A stretch of 64,000 bases of DNA, from NCBI GenBank assembly GCA_963971535.1, contig OZ020585.1, positions 157,986,915-158,050,914 on the forward strand. The letters run 5' to 3'. The translations under genes were made by a program, and so were the position numbers. This document shows positions 36,131-47,934 of this stretch, in pieces. Numbering within the stretch: position 1 is the stretch's first letter; every line of letters begins with the position of its first letter. This DNA comes from Notolepis coatsorum. Its lineage: Eukaryota > Chordata > Actinopteri > Aulopiformes > Paralepididae. The notes beneath the pieces are model-generated. The model ran no database searches, was not told where the DNA came from, and was given only the letters and a program-made list of their open reading frames with translations.

Positions 36131-36633
36131 TTGATGTGGAGTTATTATTTAATAATGGCTATTTTTACCATTATGGTTGTCTTATGTTGGGGCCAGGGCT
36201 CAGGCGGTTTTCGACCGATATCTTTATTGAATTTTATTTTTATTATTATTTGTGTTTATTGGACTAGTGGGGGTTTACTCAGGGGTTTATCTAGAGGGGG
36301 GTTAGAGTGGGGAGCGTCTTTTTGGATCCATGTCTCTAGTGGGAAGTGATAGGAAGATGACCATCCTCAGTGGATGGGGCATAGGGTGGGGATTGGAGAG
36401 TGGGTATAGGGGGGCTTATAATAGGACGGGTGGGTTAGGGTTTAGAGTAGAAGGAGGGGGGGTTGTAGCTGGGGTGGTATTTTTATGTGTTTTATGTACT
36501 GTTGTCTTATATGTGTGTAATTGTTCCTCCTCTGAACTCCTGGGATTGACCGTCTGGGCCCACCTGGATCAGCGCCTCTGTACTCAGCCTGGCTGCACTG
36601 GTATGTTCTTTACGCATTTAGACAAGCTCGACC

Positions 36634-39600
36634 ATGGCTAAATTGAATATTTTAATTTGGAACGCAGGAGGGCTTAACGCCCCACACAAGCGTGCCAGTG
36701 TCCTTTGGCTATTGAAGAGGAGAAATATTGACCTTGCTCTCCTTAGTGAGACGCATTTATTGGTAGGTGACGTGTCAAGACTGGCAAATCGGCAATATCA
36801 CGTTATCTCCTCATCCTCAGCCGATGATAAGACGAAAGGAGTAGTCATAGTTACAAGACGTAACCTTGATATCAAAGTCTTGGATGTATGGTCGGACACG
36901 GAGGGAAGGATTACTATAGCAAAAGTTGAATTCTTGCATAGGAAGATGGCTATAATAGCATTGTATGCTCCTAACACATTTGATTCAGCGTTCTATAATA
37001 CAATCACGAAGAATATGTTGGAACTTAATGGATACGCTCTCATTGTGGGTGGCGATTTTAATGCGTGCTGGGATGCGGAGATGGATAGGTCCGGGCCCTC
37101 TGAAACGAGCGACCAAAAACGGGCCTCTAAGGCCCTTAGGATGTGGGCCAAGGACACGGGGCTCACAGACCTTTGGCGCTTATCCAATCCCACCCTCAAA
37201 GATTACTCTCACCTGTCAGCCAGACACAAAAGCTTCTCTCGAATTGACTATGCATTCGCAGATCAACGTTGGCACAGTAGAAGACCCTAGGGTCCTGTGG
37301 AACGCATTGAAAGGATTTGTCAGGGGTCATGTCACACTATTTGCCTCCAATTTGCGAAAATCCCGGTCAAAAAAGCTAGAAGGACTGGAATCATTATATG
37401 CGGACCTATACGCATCCTTGCAAACTAACTATAATGAACGACTAAACACACAACGTAAGATAGTCAAAAAAGAAATAAACTCCATACTTAAACAACAGTT
37501 TGAGTTCTTGATACATAGGACAAGACAAAATTACTATTTTCACGGCTCCAGACCTAGCCATCTATTGGCAATGAAAATACGCTCAAATGATCATTTCTCG
37601 GATATCCCCTCGATTAGGATGAGCCAGGGTGCAGTCACTACTGATTCGAAAAAGATCAATGACACTTTTAAAGAGTTTTACTCACAGTTATATAGCTCAG
37701 AGGGTAATCTTGATGACTCTAAATTTGAATCGTTCATTGGCGGGCTTGAGATACCCCACATTTCTGAGGAAGAGGCCAAGGAACTGGGGAGACCGATTAC
37801 TCTCGTGGAATAGAGGGAGACGATTGTTGAAATGCAGAGGGGTAAGGCACCAGGCTGGGATGGTATTCCACCCGAAGTGTATTTAGCTTTCTGGGACCAA
37901 CTGGGTCCATTGATGCTCGATATGATCAATTACGCTATCGAACAAGGGGAGTTCTCAAGAGATGTCAATATGGCGTTGATTTCTTTACTTCTCAAGAAGG
38001 ACAAAGATCCCAATGATTGTGGTAGCTATAGACCCTTGAGTCTTCTCGGGGCCGATTTAAAAGTGTTTGCCAAGGTGCTGGCCCATCGCCTGCAGAGATT
38101 TATGTCTGTATTGGTACACTGCGATCAAACTGGTTTTATCCCGGGGCGTCTGGCTGCCGATAATCTTAGGAGGCTGTTGCATGTAATCGATAACAGTAAA
38201 GACAATACAACTCCATCCACAGTTCTGTCTTTGGATGCCATGAAGGCGTTTGACAGACTTGAGTGGTCATACCTGTGGAAGGTACTTGAGGTCATGGGTC
38301 TTGGGAAGAGTTTTATTCATATGATTAAAGTCCTGTATGCCTCGCCGTCTGCGATGATACTGACAGGCAAAAACTGTTCCACACTCTTTCCAGTCTCCAG
38401 ATCTTCTAGACAGGGTTGCCCTCTGAGCCCAGGACTGTTCGCGCTTTCCCTCGAACCTTTGGCCCAATTTATTAGGCAATCGGAGGACATCGTCCCCATA
38501 ATGGTCAATAATACTCCACACAAAATTGCTCTCTATGCGGATGACCTGCTGATTTTCATGGACGACCCATCCCGGTCGGCCACAAAATTATTGAGGATAA
38601 TCGACGACTTTGGTAAATTGTCAGGCTTTAAGATTAACTGGAACAAATCAGCCTGCCTACCTCTTAATGAGCTGGCCAAGGCGGTACGACTACCAGCTGA
38701 TATCCCCATAGTAGAACATTTTAAATACTTGGGCATAGAGATATTCCCCACGCTGAACCAAATTACTAAGTACAACTTCACGGGTACTTATGATAAAATA
38801 CGCCAGGATCTAGACAGGTGGTCGTCCCTTCCTAACTCCTTACAAGCCCGGGCTTCCATAATCAAAATGAACATCCTGCCTAGGATACATTTTATTAGCT
38901 CAATGCTCCCCCTGCCCCCTCCAATAGACCACTGGCGCAAGGTACAATCGATGGTATCTAAGTTTATCTGGAATAACAAACGCCCGAGAATCAAAAGGGC
39001 TACTACTCAACGTAAAAAACAAGATGGGGGCCTCGCAATCCCTGATTTTAAACTTTATTTCTGGTCCTTTTCACTGAGACCTCTGATGTGCTGGCTAGAC
39101 CCTGTAGAGGCTGTATCGTGGCGCTCCTTAGAAGCGGCGGCGGTATCTCCGCTAAGATTGCAGGATGTAGTGTACTCCACTGTCTCTATTTCGAAATGCC
39201 GGCTGAGGTATGGACCGATCATAACTCACGTGATCCAAACGTGGCGTAATGTACAGAGGTCGTGTGGGGTTAAATGCCCATGGCACCTGGACTCTCCAAT
39301 TTTTAATAACCAGCAATTACTTGTTGGGCACAAGCCGGTTAATATTCCTCAATGGCAAAGGAGGGGAGTGCATACTCTGGAGGATATTTATGATAAGAAC
39401 GGCCTCCGTGCGTTTCAGGACTTAAGAGAATTTTATGATCTACCCGGCGAGTCCTTCTTTCTTTACCTTCAACTAAGGTCAGCACTGAGGGCGCATGGCG
39501 TACCGTGGGCTCAAGCTTTGCACCCACACCCCTTCCTCAGGCTCATAGTGGACAGGACGACATCCAGAGGGTTTGTCTCAGACTTTTATACGCTCTTAAT

Positions 39601-40213
39601 TCAATCCACGTATAAAAATGTATCATTGGATACAATCTGGCGTGTGGATATCCCGGAGTTGGACCCCGAGTTTGACTGGGATGATGTTTGGGCAAATGTG
39701 GCATTATCTTCCCGCAACCCCAATCACCAGCAAATTAATTTTAATTATATTCATAGGACCTATCTTACACCTAGGAAGCTATTTGCTATGGGACTGATAA
39801 CCGACTCTCTGTGCACTTTGTGCTCTCAAAAGGCCACTGGCACTTATATGCATATGTATTGGGATTGCCCACCAGTGGCCCGCTTCTGGAGGTCAATAAC
39901 GGACAAACTTTCAGATCTGTGTGGCTTAACTATCCCATTCACAGCTGTTACGCTACTCCTGAACGATATAACGACACTACCCGCGTCCGTACAACTGAAA
40001 AGGGTTGTCCTAGCGGGCGTCACAGCAGCGAAGAAGCTAATAGCAATGAGATGGAAGGAGCCTGAGAAGCTTACAATGATTAACTGGTCCCTTACTCTAT
40101 TGGATGTGATTTATCTTGAGATATCCACGGCCCGGGTGATCGGGGTGGGGCAGGCTGGAATTGACCTGTGGTTCGCAGCAGCTGAGAAGGTAGAGACCGC
40201 CGTGTGCGGCTGA
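36634..40213 (+). pseudogene. L1-Tx1 ORF2 (APE endonuclease and RT), internally deleted
   Basis: The start ATG (36634, context gaccATGgct) opens the APE-type endonuclease: LNILIWNAGGLN, LLSETHL, VGGDFNACWD and SRIDYAFAD are all present. Near 37265 the frame breaks, and the sequence jumps to the linker VEDPRVLWNALKGFVRGH in another frame, so the end of the endonuclease with its SDH motif, perhaps 70-100 residues, is deleted. One TAG (37811-37813) follows before the RT, which is then open from GKAPGWDGIPPEVY to 40213. RT motifs are KAFDRLEW (A), SRQGCPLSPGLFA (B) and YADD (C). A C-terminal CX2CX9HX4C knuckle (about 39815-39865) follows. The protein cannot nick DNA normally. Confidence 0.88.
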
Positions 40214-40792
40214 GCGGGGTTGGGGCGCTTGATCGGGGGGGTCCGGCGGTCTCTGGGGAGGGGGAGGAGGAAATGTCTTGTCTGTCTTGGTTTCTGTCTT
40301 GTCCTTCTTAACTTTGACTGGGGGGATTTTAGGGGGGGTAGGTATTTAGCTATTCTGCGCTATATGTCAATTCACATGCCATCTCCCCAAGGGACTAATA
40401 TTGGCAGACTGATTGACCTGTTAACCAACTTGGAGGAAGAATTTCTTTCTTCTTACACTTTACCTTCTGCGAGTTTGGCAGTCTTGAACATGTGTAAGGG
40501 ACCTAGGCTATCTACAATAAATCTGCGGCAACACTCTCATAAACAATCTTTTAAGTCACTCCACTTGTAAAGGTGGGGAAAGGTTGGCATGTTTGAAGAC
40601 ATTTTTGTTATTGAAATTGCCATCTGTATTTGATAGGTTGGACGCTGTTCTTTTTCTTTTGTCTTTATAATTTATTATTCTGTATTATTATTGTTTGTTA
40701 TTCTCCTGTGAAGTTATGTTTTTTGTTACTGTGGTTATTGTGTTGTCCTGTTTCGTGTAATTAATAATAAAAAAATTTGATCAAAAAAAAAA
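40214..40792 (+). other. 3' UTR and A-rich tail of the L1-Tx1 LINE
   Basis: No coding signal. It ends in aataataaaaaaatttgatc and a run of A that meets the right target duplication at 40793-40809. Confidence 0.75.
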
Positions 40793-40809
40793 AACAAGCC
40801 CCCTGTTAC

Positions 40810-41340
40810 CATATCAATCACCTCCGCACTCACATCTTCTGATTTACATGATCCAAACAATGTTGAATTAGTGTATTAACGACCCTATGTCCCGCCGATG
40901 GATCAGCCCCCCGCCGTTTGCCGTTTGAGTTACGATTCCAGGCCGGACTCCGTTCCATCTCGCCAGCATAGACACACAATTCACCCATTGTCCCGCCACG
41001 TAAAAAAAATTACCAACTTCGCTGCGTCCGGTTCTGAGTTAAATGATTTAGGTCTCCATTCCCCAGAATACACCCTGTCGAATCTTGCCAACAACAGTTT
41101 ACCGAGTCCACGATTCAATGGACCTTCCAACTCGATGTAGTCCGACGCCTCGACCCGCACTATGATCACAGTAGTTATGCCCACCCAACGCCTCACATAT
41201 CTAATACTATATGAGGCAATATTCTCGGTCAACCCCTGGTTCGAACTGAGCGACCCCACATTCCGCCATTACACTCACCTATTTTGTTGTTGTCGGATTG
41301 AAGGTCGCCGCTGGTTCCCGGATGGTCGACGGCACCACAT
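40810..41340 (-). other. Leader of giant LTR element, part 1 (next to 5' LTR)
   Basis: Matches 428-840 and 7965-8157 of the first copy (for example ctgatttacatgatccaaa and gttcgaactgagcgaccc). No open frame of note. It begins with the primer site at 41337. Confidence 0.65.
41320..41337 (-). promoter_or_regulatory. Primer-binding site of the giant LTR element, tRNA-His-like
   Basis: Minus strand TGGTGCCGTCGACCATCC, starting three bases after the LTR end. The first nine bases match the tRNA-His 3' end, and the rest fits with a small gap. The corresponding site in copy 1 matches tRNA-His better. Confidence 0.45.
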
Positions 41341-42570
41341 TGAAGTAGTAAAGGCTTCTGTTCTGGTTCTGATAAGATCAGAACCGGCGGATCATCCTCT
41401 GCGTTGTGTATGGTTCCCCTAAAAACCTTTGTACTACCAATAAGACCAAATGGTCTTGTTTCACGACCAGCGGCACAGCAGGATAAATGGAGGAGAAGGT
41501 GTATAACAGCAGCTGTTTAATCAAAGTTAAGAGTGTATACAAATTACAATGAAAAATGGATTCTGCCACCGACCCCTTATATCAGACTAATATTAAAGTA
41601 GAGTTGATAAGTTGTTGATGGGCTTTGTTCTATGGCTGATGAACAAAGCAAAGTCTGTTCTCCCTCCAAAAAGTTCTTTGTCTCTCCAGTCTCCTCTGCC
41701 GCGTCGTCTCCTCTGTGATAACGGTGAGATGTTGTCCTTGTGGTTCCGTGTCAGAGTCCTCTCCCACCGTCACAACCCCCACCTCTTATAGCAAAAGCCT
41801 GGAGTCTCTCGTGATGTCACCAGAGTGACATCACTAGACGTGTTCCTCCAATCCCAGGCCGGCACCGAGTATTTGAAAACGGAGGAGGGCCCATTTCCCT
41901 TGTTTTTCAACCAAAGAACAACCATCATCTAACTAACATAATAATTTGGTTATTGATCTCACAATATATATATTCGAATTGCAATTGATTACATAAACAC
42001 AGAGATATCATAATTGACCACATTCTGTTACCTTTAAGCCTAGTTTCAACCTAAGTGAAACTAGTCTTACTATGCAGGGGATCAAGTCTCAAACACAGTC
42101 TTTTTGGCTTTCATTGAATAGCTACATGAGGCCTAATCATTCTTTTACCTTACATCAAAGGTGGTCACATGTGTTTATTACTTATTGTTATTACTTACTA
42201 GGAGACCAAATGGTGGTCACATGTGTTTAACTAAGGCTTATCTGAACTCCTTCCTGTCCCCCACCCTGACAAACCCAGGTGGCTCTTTTGTTCTAGAACC
42301 CCCGAAGGGCTTATTCAAACAGTTCTTTATCGTTTACAGCCGGCTGTTGAGTGGCCCGACACCCAACCTTTTGTGAGGGGTCTTGCGTTAGTAAATAACC
42401 CTATCTATTTTAGTGAGACAGGGCAAAAGGGCAGAGTAATTTAATCACCAGAAGAATGTATTTGGTTGACTGACTAGTGCAGCTGTTTTCTCTAAATATA
42501 ACACATTAGTTTGATTTGAACACCAGTTTCAGGCAAAATATAGATCTATGGTTATCAAAATACTACTGCA
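41341..42570 (-). repeat. 5' LTR of giant LTR element
   Basis: About 1230 bp with ends TGAAGTAGTA and TACTACTGCA, nearly identical to the LTR at 13874-15130. The TATA box (minus) is at 41783-41790, the CRE-like palindrome at 41812-41833. The outer flank agtg (42571-42574) matches that at 13870-13873. Confidence 0.8.
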
Positions 42571-43827
42571 AGTGCCTAAGCTTAAAGGGGAGATGAAGCA
42601 TATAGCGATATAAACATAGTCATAGCATCAAATTAGTATTTAGATGAGCCACAGAAAAAAATCCCGTTATAAAAATAAGCAGTTTCTAAGAAAAAACGAT
42701 TTGTTATGTGAAGCGCTTTATCAACATGGGCGCCGCCATTTTGTTTGGTGACATCACCGTTGCGGTGCATTTAGCTAGCTGGCTACCTAGCCGCAGCCGG
42801 GATTCAAAGCCAACTAGCCGGCTAACCCAGCTCGCTAAATACTGCATGTAGCTAGCAGAACTGTAAAATTAGTTTGAACAGCCAGGAGCAATACAAAAAG
42901 AAACACGCGGTCCCGTTGTCTGGTAGGCAACGTTGCATTTACGGATCCACGTGTTTACTAGGCCAGCTAGCGCGTGCTTCCTTGACTACTTCCTGTTCAC
43001 CCAATAAGCATGCTTTTGATTGGCTGAGTCGCACAATGTCATTCAGTACCAACGCACGCAATTGGAGCACGCAATTTCTGTTCGTTTGGCGCTAGAATAA
43101 TTACATCGAAATAATAAATAACTGGTCTTAAACAACCGTACGATTCCACTTGCACACTCTCCAGAGTTATATTAAGTACACGCTAACGAATATTCATGAA
43201 TATTTATCTTAGTTGACGTATATATATATTTACCGACCAAACTGCAGCATAAGCACATGCACAACGCCGTCAAGAGTACACCGGTCACACTCACAATAAC
43301 GTTATTTTTCACAGAACACAGTTAAGATAAAAGTAATATAGCCAAAACTTACTGTAAAGCACTCAGTAGAATCAAATCCGGGGAATCCAGACGTTGCTGT
43401 TCTGTTGCCAGTTCACAATGAGAGAGTGCTGCATTAGATAGTGGAAGCTAGGATATGTGGCTGGGACGTACCATATCTGGTTAAATTGGGGGGGGGAATT
43501 CGGATCGGTCCAACTTAATGACGACAAACAGCATACGTTGAACAGCATACGTTGATTCAACATTTATTAGATATTGCATTTCAATCATTAAAATGCAACC
43601 ACAAAACAATATTGATTCAATGACATGTTTTCAACATTGGTCAATTGCTTCATCGGTTAATGGTTGATCCACCATCAATCGTCGACCTTAACCAAAAATC
43701 AAGCATTTTGACCATAAATCAACATTGAATTAACACCTTTTGCTATCTGGGTAGTGACCCTACATAACAGCAGTTTAATAGTGTTAGCAACCATATCCTC
43801 AGCACAGTGTTGAAGTCGAGTCACTAA
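42571..43827. other. Unassigned interval with AT-rich repeat
   Basis: The first part (42580-43100) has MITE-like wording (cgccgccattttgtttggtgacatcacc) and gctagc-rich sequence, but I could not find both ends of an element. 43550-43755 is rich in ttgattcaa / aacattg / atcaa words and ends tgctatctgggtag, resembling a dispersed fish repeat. No gene seen. Confidence 0.35.
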
Positions 43828-46800
43828 GGGGGCTTTCTCACTCAACATCGGGGTCGAATCAGCTCCGTGCCGTCCTCATTCCGAGTTCCGTGCCGAACTC
43901 CCCCCCCCCTCTCCCCCCTCTAGTTTGTGTACACACTTCAGTCTTGGTGCGCTCTGGGTTTTGTTTACGGTTTGCGTTTTGAGCTTGTAAGCTTGCCGTA
44001 GTCGATGATGTCACGCTCGAAATGTAAACACAGGAAGTGTTAACACGGAGACTGGAGAATGGATGCTGATATAAAGAAACAAATAACTAATAAATATGAA
44101 GTTATATTTGAACCTCTGTTGTCAAGCTTTGTCAATATAACCCACCCCATTTTATCACGAATGGATGGTGTTGTAGAGTCCGCTTTTGAGCGTTGTAACG
44201 ATAGCGCTAAGCTAACGGCTAAACGCTAGTTAGCTTAGCCTTTACTAGTAACATTGCTGCATTGATTATATGCATTATATTGAATGTCATTGATCTACTG
44301 GTCGACCACGGCCGACTGGTTGGGCACCACTGGTCTAATAGAAATAAATGCATTCGAACAAGAAAGTATAGTATACAGCAATGGCTAATGGCTAACGCTA
44401 GTTAGCTAGCCTGTTCAGAAGCTAACATTATCCCATCGCTTGTGGCAATTATATTGCATGTCATTGATCTACTGGTCAACCACGGCCGACTGGTTGGGCA
44501 CCACTGGTCTAATAGAAATAAATGCATTCGAACAATGTATAGACATAGCAATGGCAAACAAAATTGCCAGGCCTAACCGCCCCCACTAGTGCGCACCTGA
44601 GACCACCTATTTCATCGGTCCAGGATCAGCGCCCCCGGGGACGAATCAGCGGGGGGCGGGGACGGGGGAGAGCGTTCTCACTCAGACAGACACACCCTTT
44701 TCTGATGCGAGCCGGGTCTGATTCGACACAGAGCAGTGAGTGAGAAAGGGCCCTAGGGGGCTTTCTCACTCAACATCGGGGTCGAATCAGCTCCATGCCG
44801 TCCTCATTCCGAGTTCCGTGCCGAACTCCCCCCCCCCCCTCTCCCCCCTCTAGTTTGTGTACACACTTCAGTCTTGGTGCGCTCTGGGTTTTGTTTACGG
44901 TTTGCGTTTTGAGTTTGTAAGCTTGCCGTAGTCGATGATGTCACGCTCGAAATGTAAACACAGGAAGTGTTAACACGGAGACTGGAGAATGGATGCTGAT
45001 ATAAAGAAACAAATAACTAATAAATATGAAGTTATATTTGAACCTCTGTTGTCAAGCCTTGTCAATATAACCCACCCCATTTTATCACGAATGGATGGTG
45101 TTGTAGAGTCCGCTTTTGAGCGTTTTAACGATAGCGCTAAGCTAACGGCTAAACGCTAGTTAGCTTAGCCTTTACTAGTAACATTGCTGCATTGATTATA
45201 TGCATTATATTGAATGTCATTGATCTACTGGTCGACCACGGCCGACTGGTTGGGCACCACTGGTCTAATAGAAATAAATGCATTCGAACAAGAAAGTATA
45301 GTATACAGCAATGGCTAATGGCTAACGCTAGTTAGCTAGCCTGTTCAGAAGCTAACATTATCCCATCGCTTGTGGCAATTATATTGCATGTCATTGATCT
45401 ACTGGTCAACCACGGCCGACTGGTTGGGCACCACTGGTCTAATAGAAATAAATGCATTCGAACAATGTATAGACATAGCAATGGCAAACAAAATTGCCAG
45501 GCCTAACCGCCCCCACTAGTGCGCACCTGAGACCACCTATTTCATCGGTCCAGGATCAGCGCCCCCGGGGACGAATCAGCGGGGGGCGGGGACGGGGGAG
45601 AGCGTTCTCACTCAGACAGACACACCCTTTTCTGATGCGAGCCGGGTCTGATTCGACACAGAGCAGTGAGTGAGAAAGGGCCCTAGGGGGCTTTCTCACT
45701 CAACATCGGGGTCGAATCAGCTCCATGCCGTCCTCATTCCGAGTTCCGTGCCGAACTCCCCCCCCCCCCCCCTCTCCCCCCTCTAGTTTGTGTACACACT
45801 TCAGTCTTGGTGCGCTCTGGGTTTTGTTTACGGTTTGCGTTTTGAGTTTGTAAGCTTGCCGTAGTCGATGATGTCACGCTCGAAATGTAAACACAGGAAG
45901 TGTTAACACGGAGACTGGAGAATGGATGCTGATATAAAGAAACAAATAACTAATAAATATTTTATTTTTTATTTTTTTTTATCCACTTTTTCTCCCATTT
46001 TTCTATTTTTCTCCCATCCCAATTTCGTATCATCCAATTCAACCCTCCCCTGTCACAAACGCTGTTTCTTGCCTCCCACAAGCCGGCTGCAATGTGGACT
46101 AAGTCATACATAGCACAAGTCCCCTCCGGTACTTGAGGTAACAGCAGTCGCATCTTTTCACCTGCGCAGCTCGATCTCTCAGTGTCGAGGAGTAACGCGT
46201 GGGAGGCTCACGCTGCCCCCGACACTTCCTGATTCTACTGCGCAGGCGCACCAACCGACTTGTAGGAGTCGCTTGTTCACAACGTTCGATCCCCACCCTT
46301 CAGTTTTCCCTCCCCGTAATACGGCCAATGTGTATTACTGCGGACGACCAGCTAAACTGAAAACAATGTGGAGAGCTGGATTCGAACACGCGAATCCTAG
46401 CGTCTCCACACTGGTGGCGAGTGCCTTGCCCACTACACCACCTAGCCGCCCATAAATAACTAATAAATATGAAGTTATATTTGAACCTCTGTTGTCAAGC
46501 CTTGTCAATATAACCCACCCCATTTTATCACGAATGGATGGTGTTGTAGAGTCCGCTTTTGAGCGTTTTAACGATAGCGCTAAGCTAACGGCTAAACGCT
46601 AGTTAGCTTAGCCTTTACTAGTAACATTGCTGCATCGATTATATGCATTATATTGAATGTCATTGATCTACTGGTCGACCACGGCCGACTGGTTGGGCAC
46701 CACTGGTCTAATAGAAATAAATGCATTCGAACAAGAAAGTATAGTATACAGCAATGGCTAACGGCTAACGCTAGTTAGCTAGCCTGTTCAGAAGCTAACA

Positions 46801-47125
46801 TTATCCCATCGCTTGTGGCAATTATATTGCATGTCATTGATCTACTGGTCGACCACGGCAGACTGGTTGGGCACCACTGGTCTAATAGAAATAAATGCAT
46901 TCGAACAATGTATAGACATAGCAATGGCAAACAAAATTGCCAGGCCTAACCGCCCCCACTAGTGCGCACCTGAGACCACCTATTTCATCGGTCCAGGTTC
47001 AGTGCCCCCGGGGACGAATCAGCGGGGGGCGGGGACGGGGGACAGCGTTCTCACTCAGACAGACACACCCTTTTCTGATGCGAGCCGGGTCTGATTCGAC
47101 ACAGAGCAGTGAGTGAGAAAGGGCC
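43828..47125. repeat. Tandem array of three ~930 bp MITE-like units
   Basis: Units at 43828-44755, 44756-45685 and 45686-47125 are almost identical. The third is longer only because of a SINE. Each starts GGGGGCTTTCTCACTCAAC and ends in the inverse of GGGCCCTTTCTCACTCACTG, so each unit has terminal inverted repeats like a non-autonomous DNA transposon. Each unit carries a long C run near its start that grows across the three units, and two ~90 bp direct copies of a phrase containing tcattgatctactggtc. No coding capacity. Confidence 0.85.
45961..46453 (-). mobile_element. tRNA-derived SINE, full length, 493 bp
   Basis: Read on the minus strand it starts gggcggctaggtggtgtagt, with an A-box-like tggtgtagtggg and a B box gttcgaatcc (plus 46380-46389). 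A ~400 bp unrelated body and an A-rich tail (plus strand tttattttttatttttttt, 45961-45979) follow. An exact 17 bp target duplication, aaataactaataaatat, flanks it (45944-45960, 46454-46470). It is absent from the other two MITE units, so it inserted after the array formed. Confidence 0.88.
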
Positions 47126-47184
47126 GTAAATCTCCAGTCCGAGTCGAGTCTCGAGTCCCCAGTGTTTGAGTCCGAGTCCAAGTC

Positions 47185-47934
<750 letters not shown>

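Larger units (their letters stand above)
33491..40792 (+). mobile_element. L1-Tx1-type LINE, near full length
   Basis: A 7.3 kb two-ORF LINE with a short 5' UTR (33491-33659), ORF1, a 2.06 kb inter-ORF region, ORF2 and a ~580 bp 3' UTR ending in an A-rich tail (taataataaaaaaa...). An exact 17 bp target duplication shows an ordinary L1-style insertion. It split the leader of the giant LTR element, which resumes at 40810. An APE-type endonuclease with an L1-like ORF1 and Tx1-like RT motifs suggests the Tx1 clade of L1. Confidence 0.92.
13870..42574 (-). mobile_element. Giant nested LTR retroelement (copy 2), pol-less, with gag-like frame
   Basis: Two near-identical minus-oriented LTRs (5' LTR 41341-42570, 3' LTR 13874-15130) are flanked outside by the same 4 bp, agtg (13870-13873 and 42571-42574), as left by retroviral-type integration. 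A tRNA-His-like primer site abuts the 5' LTR. Inside, on the minus strand, come a long non-coding leader, a gag-like frame (19832-18609) and ~3.5 kb without coding signal. A BEL/Pao element (21648-30668) and an L1-Tx1 LINE (33491-40792) inserted later. Discounting these and their duplicated targets, the native length is about 12.35 kb. No RT, RNase H or integrase motif is visible. LTR divergence of roughly 0.7 percent points to a young insertion. Fossil; the gag-like frame looks whole. Confidence 0.75.

Noticed and set aside
46373-46453. tRNA gene
   Set aside because: A and B boxes are present, but the rest is a 493 bp SINE with tail and target duplication; no cloverleaf.
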